Shown: piece by piece, positions 1-10,679 of the stretch
Layout of the letters: every line of letters starts with the position of its first letter
How positions within the stretch are numbered: position 1 is the stretch's first letter
From: Asterias amurensis
Taxonomy: Eukaryota; Echinodermata; Asteroidea; Forcipulatida; Asteriidae
Reading direction: 5' to 3'
Length of the DNA: 64,000 bases
Assembly: GCF_032118995.1 (NCBI RefSeq)
Contig: NC_092661.1
Coordinates: 2,420,501-2,484,500, forward strand
Position numbers and translations under genes: made by a program
The notes under the pieces: generated by a model
Seen by the model: the letters and a program-made list of their open reading frames with translations, nothing else
Told to the model about the DNA's origin: nothing
The model's database searches: none

Positions 1-810
1 AAAAAGAGATAATGGTGTATTGTCCTTCAGTTTTAAACAAAATGAATGGGGTTTGAGGCATTGCATGGTGAGGTATCAGTTTTGGCTTGCGGTATTGCGT
101 GTGACCTATACTTGCTTATAAATTGGTAGATTGTGTTTTAAAATAAATGTACAAATTAAGTGACTTCATCACCGGCTATGGCTATTGGCTGTGGCTGCAA
201 CGACTGCCGAAACTATCAATTCAGACATCGCCTATACGTTTTGACGAACATCCTCAAGTACGTGCCTGATGTCAAAATTTAGGGTAAACATCCTCGTAAG
301 CTTTCGGTTCTATTTTCAATTTAAACAAAAATGAGTTCTCGACCGATACTGTATCCTTGTTATGAGAAGAAATGTCATGGGTCATGATTATTGTTCTACC
401 TACGTGGTATAGTGAGTTGGACTTGCGGCTCTCAAGTCCTTTAGAATCGCACCCATAATTGCTTCTCCTCGCCCAGTTGTATAAATGCGAAGCAGATAAT
501 AATAGGCCTTCACAATCGCGAAGCATCAAGCCATCAATATTTTGTCTTGGGGCAAAACTAATTACGTTTACGATCACAACATGGTATCAAAGGTGTAGAC
601 CTATAGAAGGGGAATAATTAAACAAGTGCGAACCCGTGAACGAATTTCGAGGGCGGAAATGTAGGATGGAAGAACTACAGTAGCAACATAATTAACAGCA
701 AAAATGAAGACATCATGAGCGAGAAAGTGTGAGATACAGGCGTGTCCTGGGGGAGTTCCATCATGGGACCACAACACCTTTAGATTAAGTAGCCTAGATT
801 TGGTCAAGGA
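1..810. other. No gene seen
   Basis: No coding region with recognisable similarity and no clear repeat ends. A short phrase near 50-110 (GCATGGTGAGGTATCA, then a 'TTGCGGTA' motif) recurs near 35085-35140, so part of this stretch belongs to a dispersed repeat whose limits I cannot place. The open frames on either strand look like chance frames in AT-rich DNA. Confidence 0.5.
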
Positions 811-814
811 TGGA

Positions 815-1190
815 GAATTATTATTATTGTTATTGGTTTATTAAAACACATTCAAACATCGCAGCTACAAGCTGAATTGAATGTAAAATACAGAGATTCA
901 AAAAATAGAAATGTTAAAATTTACGAAAAAACATTAAGAGATACAATTTGTTTTTGGAAAAAATTAAAAATGCCAACTGGCTAGTGCCAGTGACAAACTA
1001 GGTAAAACAAAAAATTGCACGGCAAGTCACATGGATGCAAAGGACAAGGTGAAGGGATGGGGACAAACGGCATACCAACTGAGCGAACACAAATCAAGAG
1101 CTATTGTTGAGTGCTTGGACAAGGGATGGAATGCAACTATTTTTGTAACGACCAGTTCTACATTTTTGGGGGGCACATTTTGTTAGCATT
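815..1190 (-). mobile_element. Possible 3' tail of a LINE-type retroposon
   Basis: On the minus strand this reads towards a terminal 'AATAAACCAATAACAATAA' run followed by a TAA/TAT microsatellite (about 818-842). That is how many CR1/L2-like LINE tails end in marine invertebrates. No reverse transcriptase coding is visible, so only a tail piece would remain. Inner boundary uncertain. Confidence 0.3.
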
Positions 1191-1834
1191 CCGCAAGTTG
1201 TTGTTTTTGTTTGGTGGGAGCCAGTGCCTGTAGTTTTCAGATTCAAACAATGTCTTACCAAAATTGACCAATAAATTAATGTCTCAGTCTATCAGTGATT
1301 GTAGGCAAACTGAACAATTGGCATATTATTTCCACTATGAAGTTGGTGTATTTGACCAGCCAGAATGATACGAAAAGCCCTTTTTGTAACCTTACAAGGG
1401 TTAGCGGGAAAAGGTGGCACGAATTTTACACGATTCGGGGTCCCTATTTAACGAATAATAAAATGGTAGCAGCTGATGCTACGAGTGACACCCTCCAGTT
1501 ACGCCATGCAATGATTACAAAAAACATGGCCAGAACGGAAAAAGCTATTACAAACAAAAATCACGAATAGGCGTCTGTTCCAAACAGAACCCCTTTTCTA
1601 TTTATTCCACTCTATAATTCTTTTTAAACATCACGGTATTAATTGAATGGTTCAGTAAAGTGTGCAATAATAATGAGTCAATTAGTCAAGTCTGCATGAT
1701 AATTCTGAATTATGTATGCGTAAAAAAGTTTTTTAGAGATGGCGGAACATTATTTTTTTGGCACAGATGGTTCTTTCCCTTTCCACCTGTATCGCCCCAG
1801 GATTAGTCTTGAAGTCAAGACAGTAATTGTTAAG

Positions 1835-1866
1835 CGCGGTGTAGTTACAGCGCGGTGTAGCTACGG
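1835..1866. repeat. Short GC-rich tandem duplication
   Basis: Two copies of a roughly 16-base unit, GCGCGGTGTAGTTACA and GCGCGGTGTAGCTACG, side by side in AT-rich DNA. No gene lies nearby. Confidence 0.6.
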
Positions 1867-2044
1867 GGACGGTACACTCACCCTCGATCTCAGTATGTGT
1901 GTGTGAGTCAGTCGCAAGCTGCCACGCGCTACCTACGACCGTTGCATGTGTATAATTGCACTGTGACTGTTGCATGAACGGCAGACAAATAGGCAGCGCC
2001 TAACGACTTGTCATCAAGTCTACCCCAGGATTGCCACAGTAAAT

Positions 2045-2087
2045 CAAAGATTATAGAGCGCCGCAAGGCGGCGCTCTATAATCTTTG
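2045..2087. repeat. Perfect 20-bp hairpin with 3-base loop
   Basis: Left arm 2045-2064 and right arm 2068-2087 are exact reverse complements around the loop AAG. The stem includes GAGCGCCGC / GCGGCGCTC. It would form a strong hairpin in single-stranded DNA or RNA. There is no T-run and no adjacent gene to support a terminator role; it may be the core of a very small foldback element. Confidence 0.85.
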
Positions 2088-2228
2088 CTGTAAATGTTGG
2101 TGTAGCAAAACCTGAGCGCATCGTTGTCTATGGATTTTGTTTAGCCCACAGTATTATATAATTAATTTGAAACCCTTTTTTTTAAGCACAGTTCCGCAGT
2201 TCTGCTTATTGGAATGCATGTAAGACAG

Positions 2229-2947
2229 TAGCCTTGCTCAAGGCAGTCGAATTATTCACTCCGAAAAAAGACCGCCGCTGTATAAAAACCCACCCGTATT
2301 CACTGTGCGTAAAACCCACCCGTATTCACTGTGCGTAACATCGCACGACACGATGCCCCCGTACACTATCCGCATGCGGAGGCCGTCAGGCCGACAGCCT
2401 TGTAGGATCTGTGTTGAAGCCACTGACCTCATTACTATAATAAGCGAAGAGTTCCCACGGTCAGCTCATTACCATAATGCCCGCGAAAGACGAGACATGT
2501 TTACCTCACACACCACTACCACGGACGCATGATAGGGTCCAAAGGTCGTGATAAGGGAAGTGCGTGATTGGACGTCAAAATGAATAATTCATTTGCCTCA
2601 CATCCTGTGTTGTCTGATAGGTCTGACGAACGATATACATATTCATGAGCTGCATACTAGCAGATCCTCGAGCCCCCCAATTTCGTCCACTATTGGAATT
2701 TTTTCAATACAACACATTAAAACGGGAAGATACAGATCCGACAAGGCTGTCGGCCTGACGGCCTCCGCATGCGGTTAGTGGTGTACGAGTGCGATGACTT
2801 GTGTGAACAGTATTCGTGCGATGTGACAGTGTGTATACGGGTTGGTCATTCGGTGTGATCGCACACACCATGCACAGGGTATACGGCGGGTGGGTTTACA
2901 GCTGCGTCTTTTCGGAGCGAATAATGCGACTGCCTTGAGCAAGGCTA
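2229..2947. mobile_element. Mutator-like (MULE) foldback element, non-autonomous
   Basis: The ends are inverted repeats: TAGCCTTGCTCAAGGCAGTC on the left and its complement on the right. Similarity continues inward past a 'CCCACCC' block and a shared GGCCGTCAGGCCGACAGCC block on each side of the centre. Both ends are flanked by the 9-bp direct repeat GTAAGACAG (2220-2228 and 2948-2956). A 9-bp target duplication with long terminal inverted repeats is typical of Mutator-like elements. The 719-bp interior has no transposase frame, so it would depend on an enzyme made elsewhere. Family assignment rests on duplication length and structure only. Confidence 0.7.
2285..2336. repeat. 26-bp tandem duplication in the left arm of the MULE-like element
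   Basis: Positions 2285-2310 are repeated exactly at 2311-2336 (unit begins AAAACCCACCCG). The right arm holds a single equivalent, so the duplication probably arose after insertion or distinguishes the two arms. Confidence 0.85.
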
Positions 2948-2956
2948 GTAAGACAG

Positions 2957-3550
2957 AGTCGCTCTGAGTTTGGTTGCTTCGGTTTGGCTACCAGTTACTG
3001 ATTCTCTATTGTTATAGCATTCCGTTGAGCAACTTTTGAAGTCCCTTACGTGCTTGTTGACAATGGAACACGCAGTGAATGACCATTGTTGTAAGTTACA
3101 AATCTACTCATTGTGAATACAACCAAACATAAGAATTTTGTGGTGAGTGCATTTGGACTTTGTTTGTAATATTTTCTTTTCAAACAATCCTGGTACGAGG
3201 CTGAAGGGACCGGAGGCTAGCGGGCCTTGCGCGGCGTTGCACGGCGGTACAATTCTTGAACAGAGACCATTTGTTTGATTAACTCCCTCGTGACCATTTT
3301 CTTTAAAGTCCAAATAATAGTTATACCTGTTGCGAAAACTAGGACTGACAACTTGTCATTTGAATAGGACTGATCTTTGCCTGGGGAATAAGTTGAAATT
3401 GTAAAAAATGTGTTTGTTCAAAGATGATATTTGGGTTACACAGACCCCAGGTTCTGGTAAGGAATTAGACTACGGTGGTACCTGCACACAACCCAGACCT
3501 TTATTTGGAAATAACCTCCATAAAGGGTAAGTGGGTTTTGAGTTTGCATT
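2957..3550. other. No gene seen
   Basis: Unremarkable intergenic DNA between the MULE-like element and the first family-A MITE. No recognisable protein similarity in any frame. Confidence 0.5.
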
Positions 3551-3900
3551 TTAAAAGTGGACACTATTGGTAATTACTTAAAACACTAAATTAGCATAAA
3601 ACCTTACTTGGTAACGAGTAATGGGGAGAGGTTGATAGTATAACAAATTGTGAGAAACGGCTCCCTCTGAAGTGACGTAGCTATCGAGAAAGAAGTAATT
3701 TTCCACGAATTTGATTTCGAGACTTCAGATTTAGATTTTGAAGTCTCGAAACCAAGCATCTAAAAACACACAACTTCGTGTGACAAGGGTGTTTTTTCGT
3801 GTGACGGCCGATTGAGCTCAACAGGTTTGTTAATTTGTTGAGATACACCAAGTGAGAAGACTGATCTTTGACAGTTACCAATAGTGTCCACTGTCTTTAA
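3551..3900 (+). mobile_element. Family-A TTAA MITE (full length)
   Basis: Begins TTAAAAGTGGACACTATTGG and ends with the complement of that terminus (CCAATAGTGTCCACTG, then TCTTTAA). The interior carries the family hallmarks in order: 'TGGGGAGAGGTTGATAGTAT', 'GAGAAACGGCTCCCTCTGAA', a central inverted pair around TTTCGAGACTTC, 'CACACAACTTCGTGTGAC', and 'TTTTTCACAGG'-like and 'GAGATACACCAAGTGAGAAG' blocks. No coding capacity. TTAA at both ends suggests piggyBac-type insertion. Confidence 0.8.
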
Positions 3901-4850
3901 GAAATACACACAATTCGTGATTTAGTTATTCTAAGATCGGTTTTTTTCTGAGGTAATTTAAAAAAATAAAAAAAACGCCAATTGTTGTCAACTGCTTGTT
4001 TGAGTGATGGACTCGTCAAGGGTTTTCAATCATTTTCATTGGATGGCATAAAGTTAAAAAGTTTCAGACACGCTGTCTCAATAACATTTTTATGTGTTGA
4101 TTTTTTTGAAAACAATACAACTTCTTATGGAAGGTACATGTATTTTATGAAAGTTTGCAGAACATGTTGAAATGATCTGTTGAGTGTTTTACGGACATTC
4201 GGCCGTCCAGGACACCAAGGCGGCCTATTGAAGCGAATCGGCCACAAGCGACCCCCGGCATGATCGTGAACTCTTTCCAACCCATATCAGCATTTGCCGG
4301 TCTTCATTCACAGACTGAAAGTTGTCGAAACAGTTGTATGCCTACCCGCACTCCGTGACGCTCGGTTTCGGTTACTCGATCTTCATTGCTGCACCTCTTG
4401 GTAAATATAATCATTTTTTCCACATCAGACTATAAAAACAGTATTTTGAATTTCAACTTTATAAGCATTAGTTTGGGTAACCTAAAAGATGTTAAGATTA
4501 GTGTTTGTGTTTGATGATGCTTGTTTGGAAAGGAAGAGCGTAAACATACGTTGCCTGCGGATGAATTTTGTGAAGACAGTGTGGCCACGAATACTGTTCG
4601 AATTGTCCCCCCCAGAAAATGTGAGCATCAAACAACTTTGTTAGTGTATGTAGAGAGGCCTTGAGACAAACATAAAACAACAATAATAATATACGAACAA
4701 TATACAAACAAATTAAGCAGTTGTTAAAATGATAAGCGTCATTTAAAAGTGTTTAAAAAGTGGGTACAACAACATCAATTTGTGTTTAAAATCTAATATC
4801 TCAAGAAACGCGACTACCTTTTGATACGAAATTTTCACAGACTAGTTTAT
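3901..4850. other. No gene seen
   Basis: AT-rich intergenic DNA. A GC-richer patch near 4195-4260 (CGGCCGTCC, GGCGGCC) has no recognisable coding. No repeat ends identified. Confidence 0.45.
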
Positions 4851-4856
4851 TGTATA

Positions 4857-5264
4857 TAGGTTTTCTCGGCCAATTTCGGAAAAAGAGCAGCAAATTTAAC
4901 CATCAAGCTATTCTATTTCGCGCGAAATCGAATGCTACTGGAAAGAGTCATTCGAATTCGTTTTACAATTAGTCAAATGTAATGTTGCGTCATTCGATTT
5001 AACAAAATAAACATTCAATTATTTAACAATTCATCAAAGCAGCATTCAAATTCGCAGTCGCTTCTTGAGGCGTGTCTCGAAAGAGAATGACGGTACGCTA
5101 AATTGAACAGAGTGCCAAGTGATTTTGACTCGACTCAAAACGAAATTGAATGGCCGAATTCTGAATTTGAAACGCAGTAACAACTGGAGAGGCAAAACAG
5201 CTTTAATTTGAACGCATGAAAATGAAATTGGCTGCTCAATGCCGAATTTGACCGAGAAAACCTA
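4857..5264. mobile_element. MITE with TAGGTTTTCTCGG terminal inverted repeats
   Basis: Left end TAGGTTTTCTCGG followed by CCAATTTCGG; right end CCGAATTTGACCGAGAAAAC then CTA, which is the complement. TA-rich flanks on both sides (TATA / TATT) fit a TA target site. The interior is rich in ATTCG/CGAAT words and codes for nothing recognisable. Confidence 0.6.
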
Positions 5265-5362
5265 TATTAATCTACATTTATTATAGGATCAAACTAATCG
5301 TACGGTAAAAAAAATAAAAATATATATATACTTTGCATTTAACTTGTATTTTTGCATTTAAC

Positions 5363-5692
5363 TTGTCTTTCACTTGTACCTCAAAATATGCATAAAATAA
5401 CACACCTGTGTAAATTTGAACTCAATTGGTTGTCGAATTTGCGAAAGAACAATGGAAGAAAAAACAACCTTTTCACACAAGCTGTGTACTTGATTTCGAG
5501 ACTTCAGTTGAGTTCTCGAAATCAATTTAAATATTTTAGTGAGAAATTACTTCTTTCTCAAAAAATACGTTACTTCAGAGGAACTGTTTCTCACAATGTT
5601 TTATACTATCAACAGCTCTTCATTGACCGTTACCAAAGTTGTTATGCGGCGAATTGTTTTGAGTAACTCCCAATTGTGTCTCGGGTCTTAAG
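5363..5692 (-). mobile_element. Family-A TTAA MITE, diverged, reverse orientation
   Basis: Contains the family blocks in reverse order (TCTTTCACTTGTACC, a TGTGTACTTGATTTCGAGAC-like centre, 'AGAAATTACTTCTTTCTC', 'TTTATACTATCAACAGCTC'). The termini are degraded, so the limits are approximate. Confidence 0.6.
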
Positions 5693-6237
5693 GAGGACCC
5701 CAAACCAGAAACATTCTTGTTCATGGGGTGATGGGGGAAGGTAAAGAGTCCGGTACCACCCCCATGCAGCGTCCAATTTTGTACGGTGGAAAAGTTCGTT
5801 CACACGGCGACTTATCCGGAAGCAAACGAGTCGAGTTGACCCCAAGTTACCCACACGTATACAATGGAACCTTGAACACGCTTGTTGAGATTAGAATCAT
5901 AGCATTCCAATGTCATCATTAAGCCCTAACAAAACACAATGATTAGGGGTTCTTTTTATACTTATTGGAAGATCCATCCAACAAAAGGATACTATAATGA
6001 CCTGCTAAATTTGTTGCTTTCAAATTATAATTTGTTGAGGGTCATCCTGGCATGAAACCACTAATAAAACCACAATGACAAGAAATAATGAGGGGAAAAA
6101 ATAATATTGACCATTGAAAGTGAAAGGAATCATCCGTGCTCATGGAGAAAATTTTAAACTAATTGCTGATTTTTGGTCAACTTGAAACTTAGTACATGGC
6201 GCCAATCATTCTGCGCGATAATGCTGTCGCTTTTTAA

Positions 6238-6621
6238 AGGAACACGTTGCCTTGGATCGGTCGAGTTGGTCCTTGAAAAGCGTTTTGTAACCGTTTGCTA
6301 TAAAATGCATATGGTTGGAAAGATGTTTTAAAAGTAGAATACAATGATCTACACAAATATGCCTCGAAAATGCGTGGTTTTCTTTTTACCTCGTCCAATA
6401 ACACGGTCGGCCATTTATGGGAGTCAAAATTTTGACTCCCATAAATGGCCGACCGTGATAGTTCGCGACGTAAAAAGAAAACCGTGCAATTTTGAGTGAT
6501 ACGTGTGTGGATCATTTATCTACTTTTAAAACATCTTTCTAACCGTATACATTTCATAACAAACGGTTACAAACGCTTTTTATAGACCAACTCGACCGAT
6601 CCAAGGCAACGTGTTCCTTTA
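6238..6621. mobile_element. Family-B TTAA MITE, complete palindrome
   Basis: Ends AGGAACACGTTGCCTTGGAT and its complement, each abutting TTAA. The two halves are reverse complements meeting at TTTTGACTCCCATAAATGG, so the whole element is one foldback about 380 bp long. Three other copies or halves lie at 13551-13930, 16541-16735 and 61739-62111. No coding capacity. Confidence 0.8.
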
Positions 6622-6622
6622 A

Positions 6623-6800
6623 AGGCACAAGACACTATTGGTAATGACTCAAAATAACTGTAAGCATAAAAGCTTGCATGGTAACGAGCAACGGAGAACT
6701 GTGTATGAAGCGCTGTGAACGGCTCCCTCCGAAGTACAGTAGTTTTTGAGAAAAGAGGTAGTTTATCTCACAATATCAAAAAACCTCAGCTGAAGCTTTA
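6623..6800 (+). mobile_element. Family-A MITE, left half only
   Basis: Starts directly at the TTAA that closes the preceding family-B element and reads AGGCACAAGACACTATTGG. It runs through 'CGGCTCCCTCCGAAG' and stops about half way. It is followed at once by another left half. Confidence 0.65.
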
Positions 6801-6970
6801 AAGGCAGTGGAAACTATTGGTAATTACTCAAAATAATTATGAGCATAAAACCTTTCTTGGTGACGAGTAATGGGGAGAGGTTGATGGTATAAAACATTGT
6901 GAAAAACGGCTCCCTCTGAAGTGCCATAGTTTTCCACGAATTTGATTTCGAGACCTCAGATTTAGAACTT
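6801..6970 (+). mobile_element. Family-A MITE, left half only
   Basis: Begins AAGGCAGTGGAAACTATTGG and runs to about the central 'GAGACCTCAGATTTAGAA'. There it is cut by the join to a 318-bp segment that also occurs in intron 1 of the first tubulin gene. Confidence 0.65.
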
Positions 6971-7284
6971 TTGTTTAATGAAGGAAATGTACAAAGTTCT
7001 TTGTCGTTACAGTAGAAAATAAAATGAGTAGAAATTGTTATTCTTTTATTTAAATGTTACACCAAATTTACCGAGAAAATTTCACGTGTTTGTTTACTTC
7101 TTTTTTCTTTTAGTACAAAAATGCTTCAAAACATCGAATTGTCTTCAATTTTATTCACTTACCTCCTTCAAACAAACTTGGCATACGTTTTAGCGGTTCC
7201 AAGAACGAGGGAGCATTATAATGAAAATGGTGTGAGTGATGTTGCTGCTAATTTGTTGTTGTGAAACTTGAGTTGATCCATGAC
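6967..7284 (+). repeat. Segmental duplication, copy 1
   Basis: This 318-bp stretch matches 20322-20639 without gaps and with about seven differences by eye (roughly 2%). In both places it is followed by a family-A MITE beginning TTTAAAGGTAGTGGACACTG. No coding seen. It lies between MITE pieces here but inside tubulin T1 intron 1 at the other site. Confidence 0.8.
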
Positions 7285-7285
7285 T

Positions 7286-7670
7286 TTAAAGGTAGTGGAC
7301 ACTGTTGGTAATTACTCAAAATAATTATCATCATAAAACCTTTCTTTGTTACGAGTAATGGGGAGAGGTTGATAGTATAAAACATTGTGAGAAACGGCTC
7401 CCTCTGAAGTGACGTAGTTTTCGAGAGGGAGGTAATTTTCTACGAATTTGATTTCGAGACCTCAAGTATAGAATTTGAGGTCTCGACATCAACCATCTAA
7501 CGCACACAACTTCAGGTGACAAGGGTGTTTTTTCGTTCATTATTATCTCGCAAGTTAGATGACCGATTGAGCTCAAATTTTCACAGGTTTGTTATTTTAT
7601 GCATATGTTGAGATACACCAACTGTGAAGGCTAGTCTTTGACAATTACCAATAGTGTCTACTGCCTTTAA
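7286..7670 (+). mobile_element. Family-A TTAA MITE (full length)
   Basis: TTAAAGGTAGTGGACACTG at the left and TAGTGTCTACTGCCTTTAA at the right, with all family-A internal blocks in order. Its left part belongs to the segment shared with 20640 onward, so it was carried along in that duplication. Confidence 0.8.
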
Positions 7671-7857
7671 GCCTCTGAAAGCGAACAAATTAATTTTGTG
7701 CAACACAGGTATTTTTTTCTTCTCCATTATTCTCTTGCAACTTCGATGACAAATTGAGCCCCAATTTTCACAGGCCGTGATTTTATTCATATTTTGTTGG
7801 GGTACACCCAGTGAAAATACTGGTCTTTGATAATTACCAAACATTTTCAGTGCCCTT
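7671..7857 (+). mobile_element. Family-A MITE, right half only
   Basis: Starts in the family interior ('CTCTGAAAGCGAACAAATTA') and runs through 'TTTTCACAGG', a 'GGGGTACACCCAGTGAAAAT' block and 'TGGTCTTTGATAATTACC' to a degraded terminus. Confidence 0.55.
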
Positions 7858-8200
7858 GAAGCCATTATACACTTTTGGTATAGAAAAGTTCACAGATTTA
7901 CAAATAATTGACAGGGTTTACAGAAGGTAATGGTGAAAGACTTCTCTTTAAATATTATTCCATGAAATGCTTTACTTTTTGAGAAAACATTAAAACAATA
8001 ACAATTATCGATATCGAGAATTACGGATTTATTTTAAACACGTGCGGAAACAAGGGTGGGTTTTCCCGTTATTTTCTCCCGACTCCAATGACCGATTGAG
8101 CCTAAATTTCCACAGGTTTGTTATTTTATACATTAGTTGTGATACACGAAGTGTGGGCCTCGGACAATACTGTTTACCGAAAGTGTCCAATGGCTTTAAA
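7858..8200 (+). mobile_element. Family-A' TTAA MITE (sub-family)
   Basis: A relative of family A with different termini (GCCATT...CACTTTTGGTA / TACCGAAAGTGTCCAATGGC, then TTTAA) and a distinct left interior ('GTTCACAGATTTACAAATAA', 'ACAGGGTTTACAGAAGGTAA'). The right part shares 'GACCGATTGAGCCTAAATTT' and 'GATACACGAAGTG' with family A. Further copies lie at 16205-16402 (partial) and 40066-40440. Confidence 0.7.
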
Positions 8201-8435
8201 TTAAAATTCTAGACTGACCTAAACACTTGATGCAATTAAATGGTTGACCTGATCTTGCTGCTGGGTTTTTCTAAATTGAAATAATATTGCGTCCGTGTGA
8301 AATTAGTATTCTTTTACACGGTGAATGCTGCAATTCAACGGAGCTTTCATTTCCAAAGGGTACTGAATGGGCCGGGTTTTCAAATGAAAGGATTAGTGTT
8401 AAAATTGGCCGGGAAACCTAGACATAACATAAATA

Positions 8436-9598
8436 AACTAAACTGCGCCAATAAAGTATCTAAACACTTACAAATGGTCAGATTTATCGGAACCTAAAAT
8501 AGTATACAACAAAATAATTATTCATTTTTATTCACCGTTAATTTCTGCACATGTTGACACCTATTGTGTTGCGCTACGATGTTGTTTGGTGGTTTTATGG
8601 GCACTTGAGTGGCTGGAGGTCGAATTTCAAAAGTTGCAAAAGCCCCTATTCATCCCAATTCCAGAAGGGAACTCTCGTAAGCATCACACAGAGACAAAAT
8701 CAAGACAGAAGACACACACTCGTTTTGTTTGTTTGACCATGAAATTTATTGCCGTATCTTTAACTCTAAAACTGCTGATATACTGTCCTCCATTCTTGGT
8801 GTGTCCTCCATCACTGTCCTGAACGGCAAGGAGTCGTCTTCTCATACTCCCAATGAGACCTCTGATCTGTCCCTGGTCATTCCCTTGCCATTTTCTGATC
8901 AGGATGCGTCGCAATCCCTCGAGAGTGGCGTCAGGCTAGATGGACTTGTTCACTTTCTTCTTCGCAGAAGTCACCCTTTGGACGGCTACTCCTTGGCAGG
9001 TCGTCCACATTTCCCTGTGTTTGGTAGCGATTCCACCATTTACTGACCGTCGCTGATAACGTTCCAACTTGATGAGCTGCAGCTCGAATCGACATACTGG
9101 CTTCTATCAAACCAACGATCCGTCCCCTTTCCCGTTTGGTCAGTTGAGCCATCTTTCCTGTTATCTTGAAACACCTTTCTCTGTCTTACCATATCGGGGA
9201 ATCTGGCTCTTAACCCATATGATGTATGCCTCCCATCTTTGGCCCCTTTGCTTGGTGACTGACAATTAATGCTGTATGTTCATCGCAACCGATTTATCCA
9301 ACATGCGACAAAAACAAATCATTTATAAAAGGCGGGCAAAAGAAACGCTGATCTTACTCGTCACAATACAACGATTTAGCTTGAATAGGGGCTTTTGCAA
9401 CTTTTTAAATTCGACCTTAAGCCACTCAAGTGCCCATGAATCCACCAAACAACATCGTAGCGCAACACAAGATGTGTCAAAATGTGCAGAAATTAACGGT
9501 GACTCGAAATGAATAATTATTTTTTGGCATACTATTTCAGGTTCCGAAATATCTGATCATTTGTAAGTGTTTAGATACTTTATTGGCGCAGTTTAGTT
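8436..9598 (-). mobile_element. Tc1/mariner-like DNA transposon with 217-bp terminal inverted repeats
   Basis: Terminal inverted repeats 8436-8652 and 9382-9598 (outer end AACTAAACTGCGCCAATAAA) are roughly 90% alike by eye. The element is flanked by TA on both sides (8434-8435, 9599-9600), the Tc1/mariner target. The 1163-bp body encodes, on the minus strand, only the two ends of a Tc1-type transposase, so the copy is internally deleted and cannot make its own enzyme. Arm divergence suggests an old insertion. Confidence 0.88.
8740..9152 (-). pseudogene. Remnant Tc1-like transposase gene (N- and C-terminal pieces)
   Basis: The N-terminal piece (8931-9152) reads MAQLTKRERGRIVGLIEASM, then RAAAHQVGTLSATVSKWWNR. 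This is the first helix-turn-helix of the paired-like DNA-binding domain that binds the inverted repeats in Tc1 transposases. The C-terminal piece, in another frame (about 8740-8830), reads GLIGSMRRRLLAVQDSDGGH, close to the usual Tc1 C-terminus. About 200 residues between them, including the DDE catalytic core of a normal ~340-residue protein, are missing. A deletion plus frame change has destroyed function. Confidence 0.8.
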
Positions 9599-9816
9599 TA
9601 AAACCGCTGTAACTAGACATAAAATAAACAAACCAAACGTGAACGTCAACATATATGGGTTAGAATTGACACTGAACAAAAGCGACAATGGGGCCAATCT
9701 CGATTATGAATTTTTTGTTCCTGTTTCGTACGATCCCGTCTCTGCGCAATCGCATGGGTTCTATAGTTTGTCTGGCTTTTGGTATTGTTGGCACACCTAT
9801 GTGTTTGTCTTTAGCC

Positions 9817-10003
9817 CTTTTCACACTGGAGTAATTTAGCAAGCGTCCCATGCTAAATTGTAGCATGGTTGTAAAAATGTTGCAAGATGTACCTCGTGTG
9901 AAAGGACAATTGTTTGTTAAAGTTTTTCTGTCCAAGTTTTCTTACAAAATCTTATAAGCAAGGGACCCCAGTTAAATTGCTGTCGTGTGAATAGCACTTT
10001 TGT
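9817..10003. mobile_element. Family-F MITE (TTTCACAC inverted ends)
   Basis: Starts AGCCCTTTTCACACTGGAGT and ends GTCGTGTGAATAGCACTTTT, which are inverted relative to each other. The interior repeats 'TTAGCAAGCGTCCCATGCTAA' and 'AGCAAGGGACCCCAGTTAAA'-like words. A second copy lies at 29096-29299. No coding. Confidence 0.7.
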
Positions 10004-10270
10004 CCCTTGTATTTGACTTTGTGAGTTTTATATGCAGTGTTGGTCTTTTAATTGGTAAGGGCTCAAAAGCCAAGGGGTCATCCAATCCTACGTTTTGCCT
10101 TTCAGGTTTGTTATTATTGGTGGCTACTACCTATAGTCCATTGTTGTTTCACTATTTACTCTTTTGCATTATGTTATTATTATGAAACACCAATTATTAT
10201 GTGTTTTATCATGTGAGGGCAATACCGAAATAAATGTTTTTATTGAACTGAATTGAACTGAATTGGCTGA
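10004..10270 (+). mobile_element. Possible LINE 3' tail
   Basis: Ends with AATAAATGTTTTTATTGAAC followed by tandem TGAATTGAAC units (about 10232-10265). Short tandem tails of this type close many CR1-like LINE insertions. No coding piece is recognisable; the 5' limit is a guess. Confidence 0.3.
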
Positions 10271-10405
10271 TCCTTGTATATTGAAACATTCCAACTCGTT
10301 GCATTCTCTTGGTAAAATCAAACTACCAGGGATTTTTGTTGCGTGAGGGAATATTTTGTTTCCTTTTGAAAAAACCCCGTTCACAAAACAAAATCCAAAA
10401 GAGAT

Positions 10406-10431
10406 ATAAATAAATAAATAAATAAATAAAC
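10406..10431. repeat. (AAAT)n microsatellite
   Basis: Six or so tandem AAAT units in AT-rich spacer DNA. Confidence 0.85.
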
Positions 10432-10679
10432 AAAGACTTTATATCGAATCGATTAATCATTTAATCGTGTAATGTCCAAACCTTTTTCCAAATTCTCCTG
10501 TCTGACACTCTGCAGGGTGGGAAATAATCATGAAACAGACCTAGTTAAACAAAGGGAATTTTTATTATTATTAGAGATATCAAATATTACAAGGCTGAAC
10601 GGCCACTTTTTTTTAGTGCTAGGGCTACACTTAGGGTGTTGACCCAAAGCAACTGCCACTAGGGGCATGTTGCAATTTT

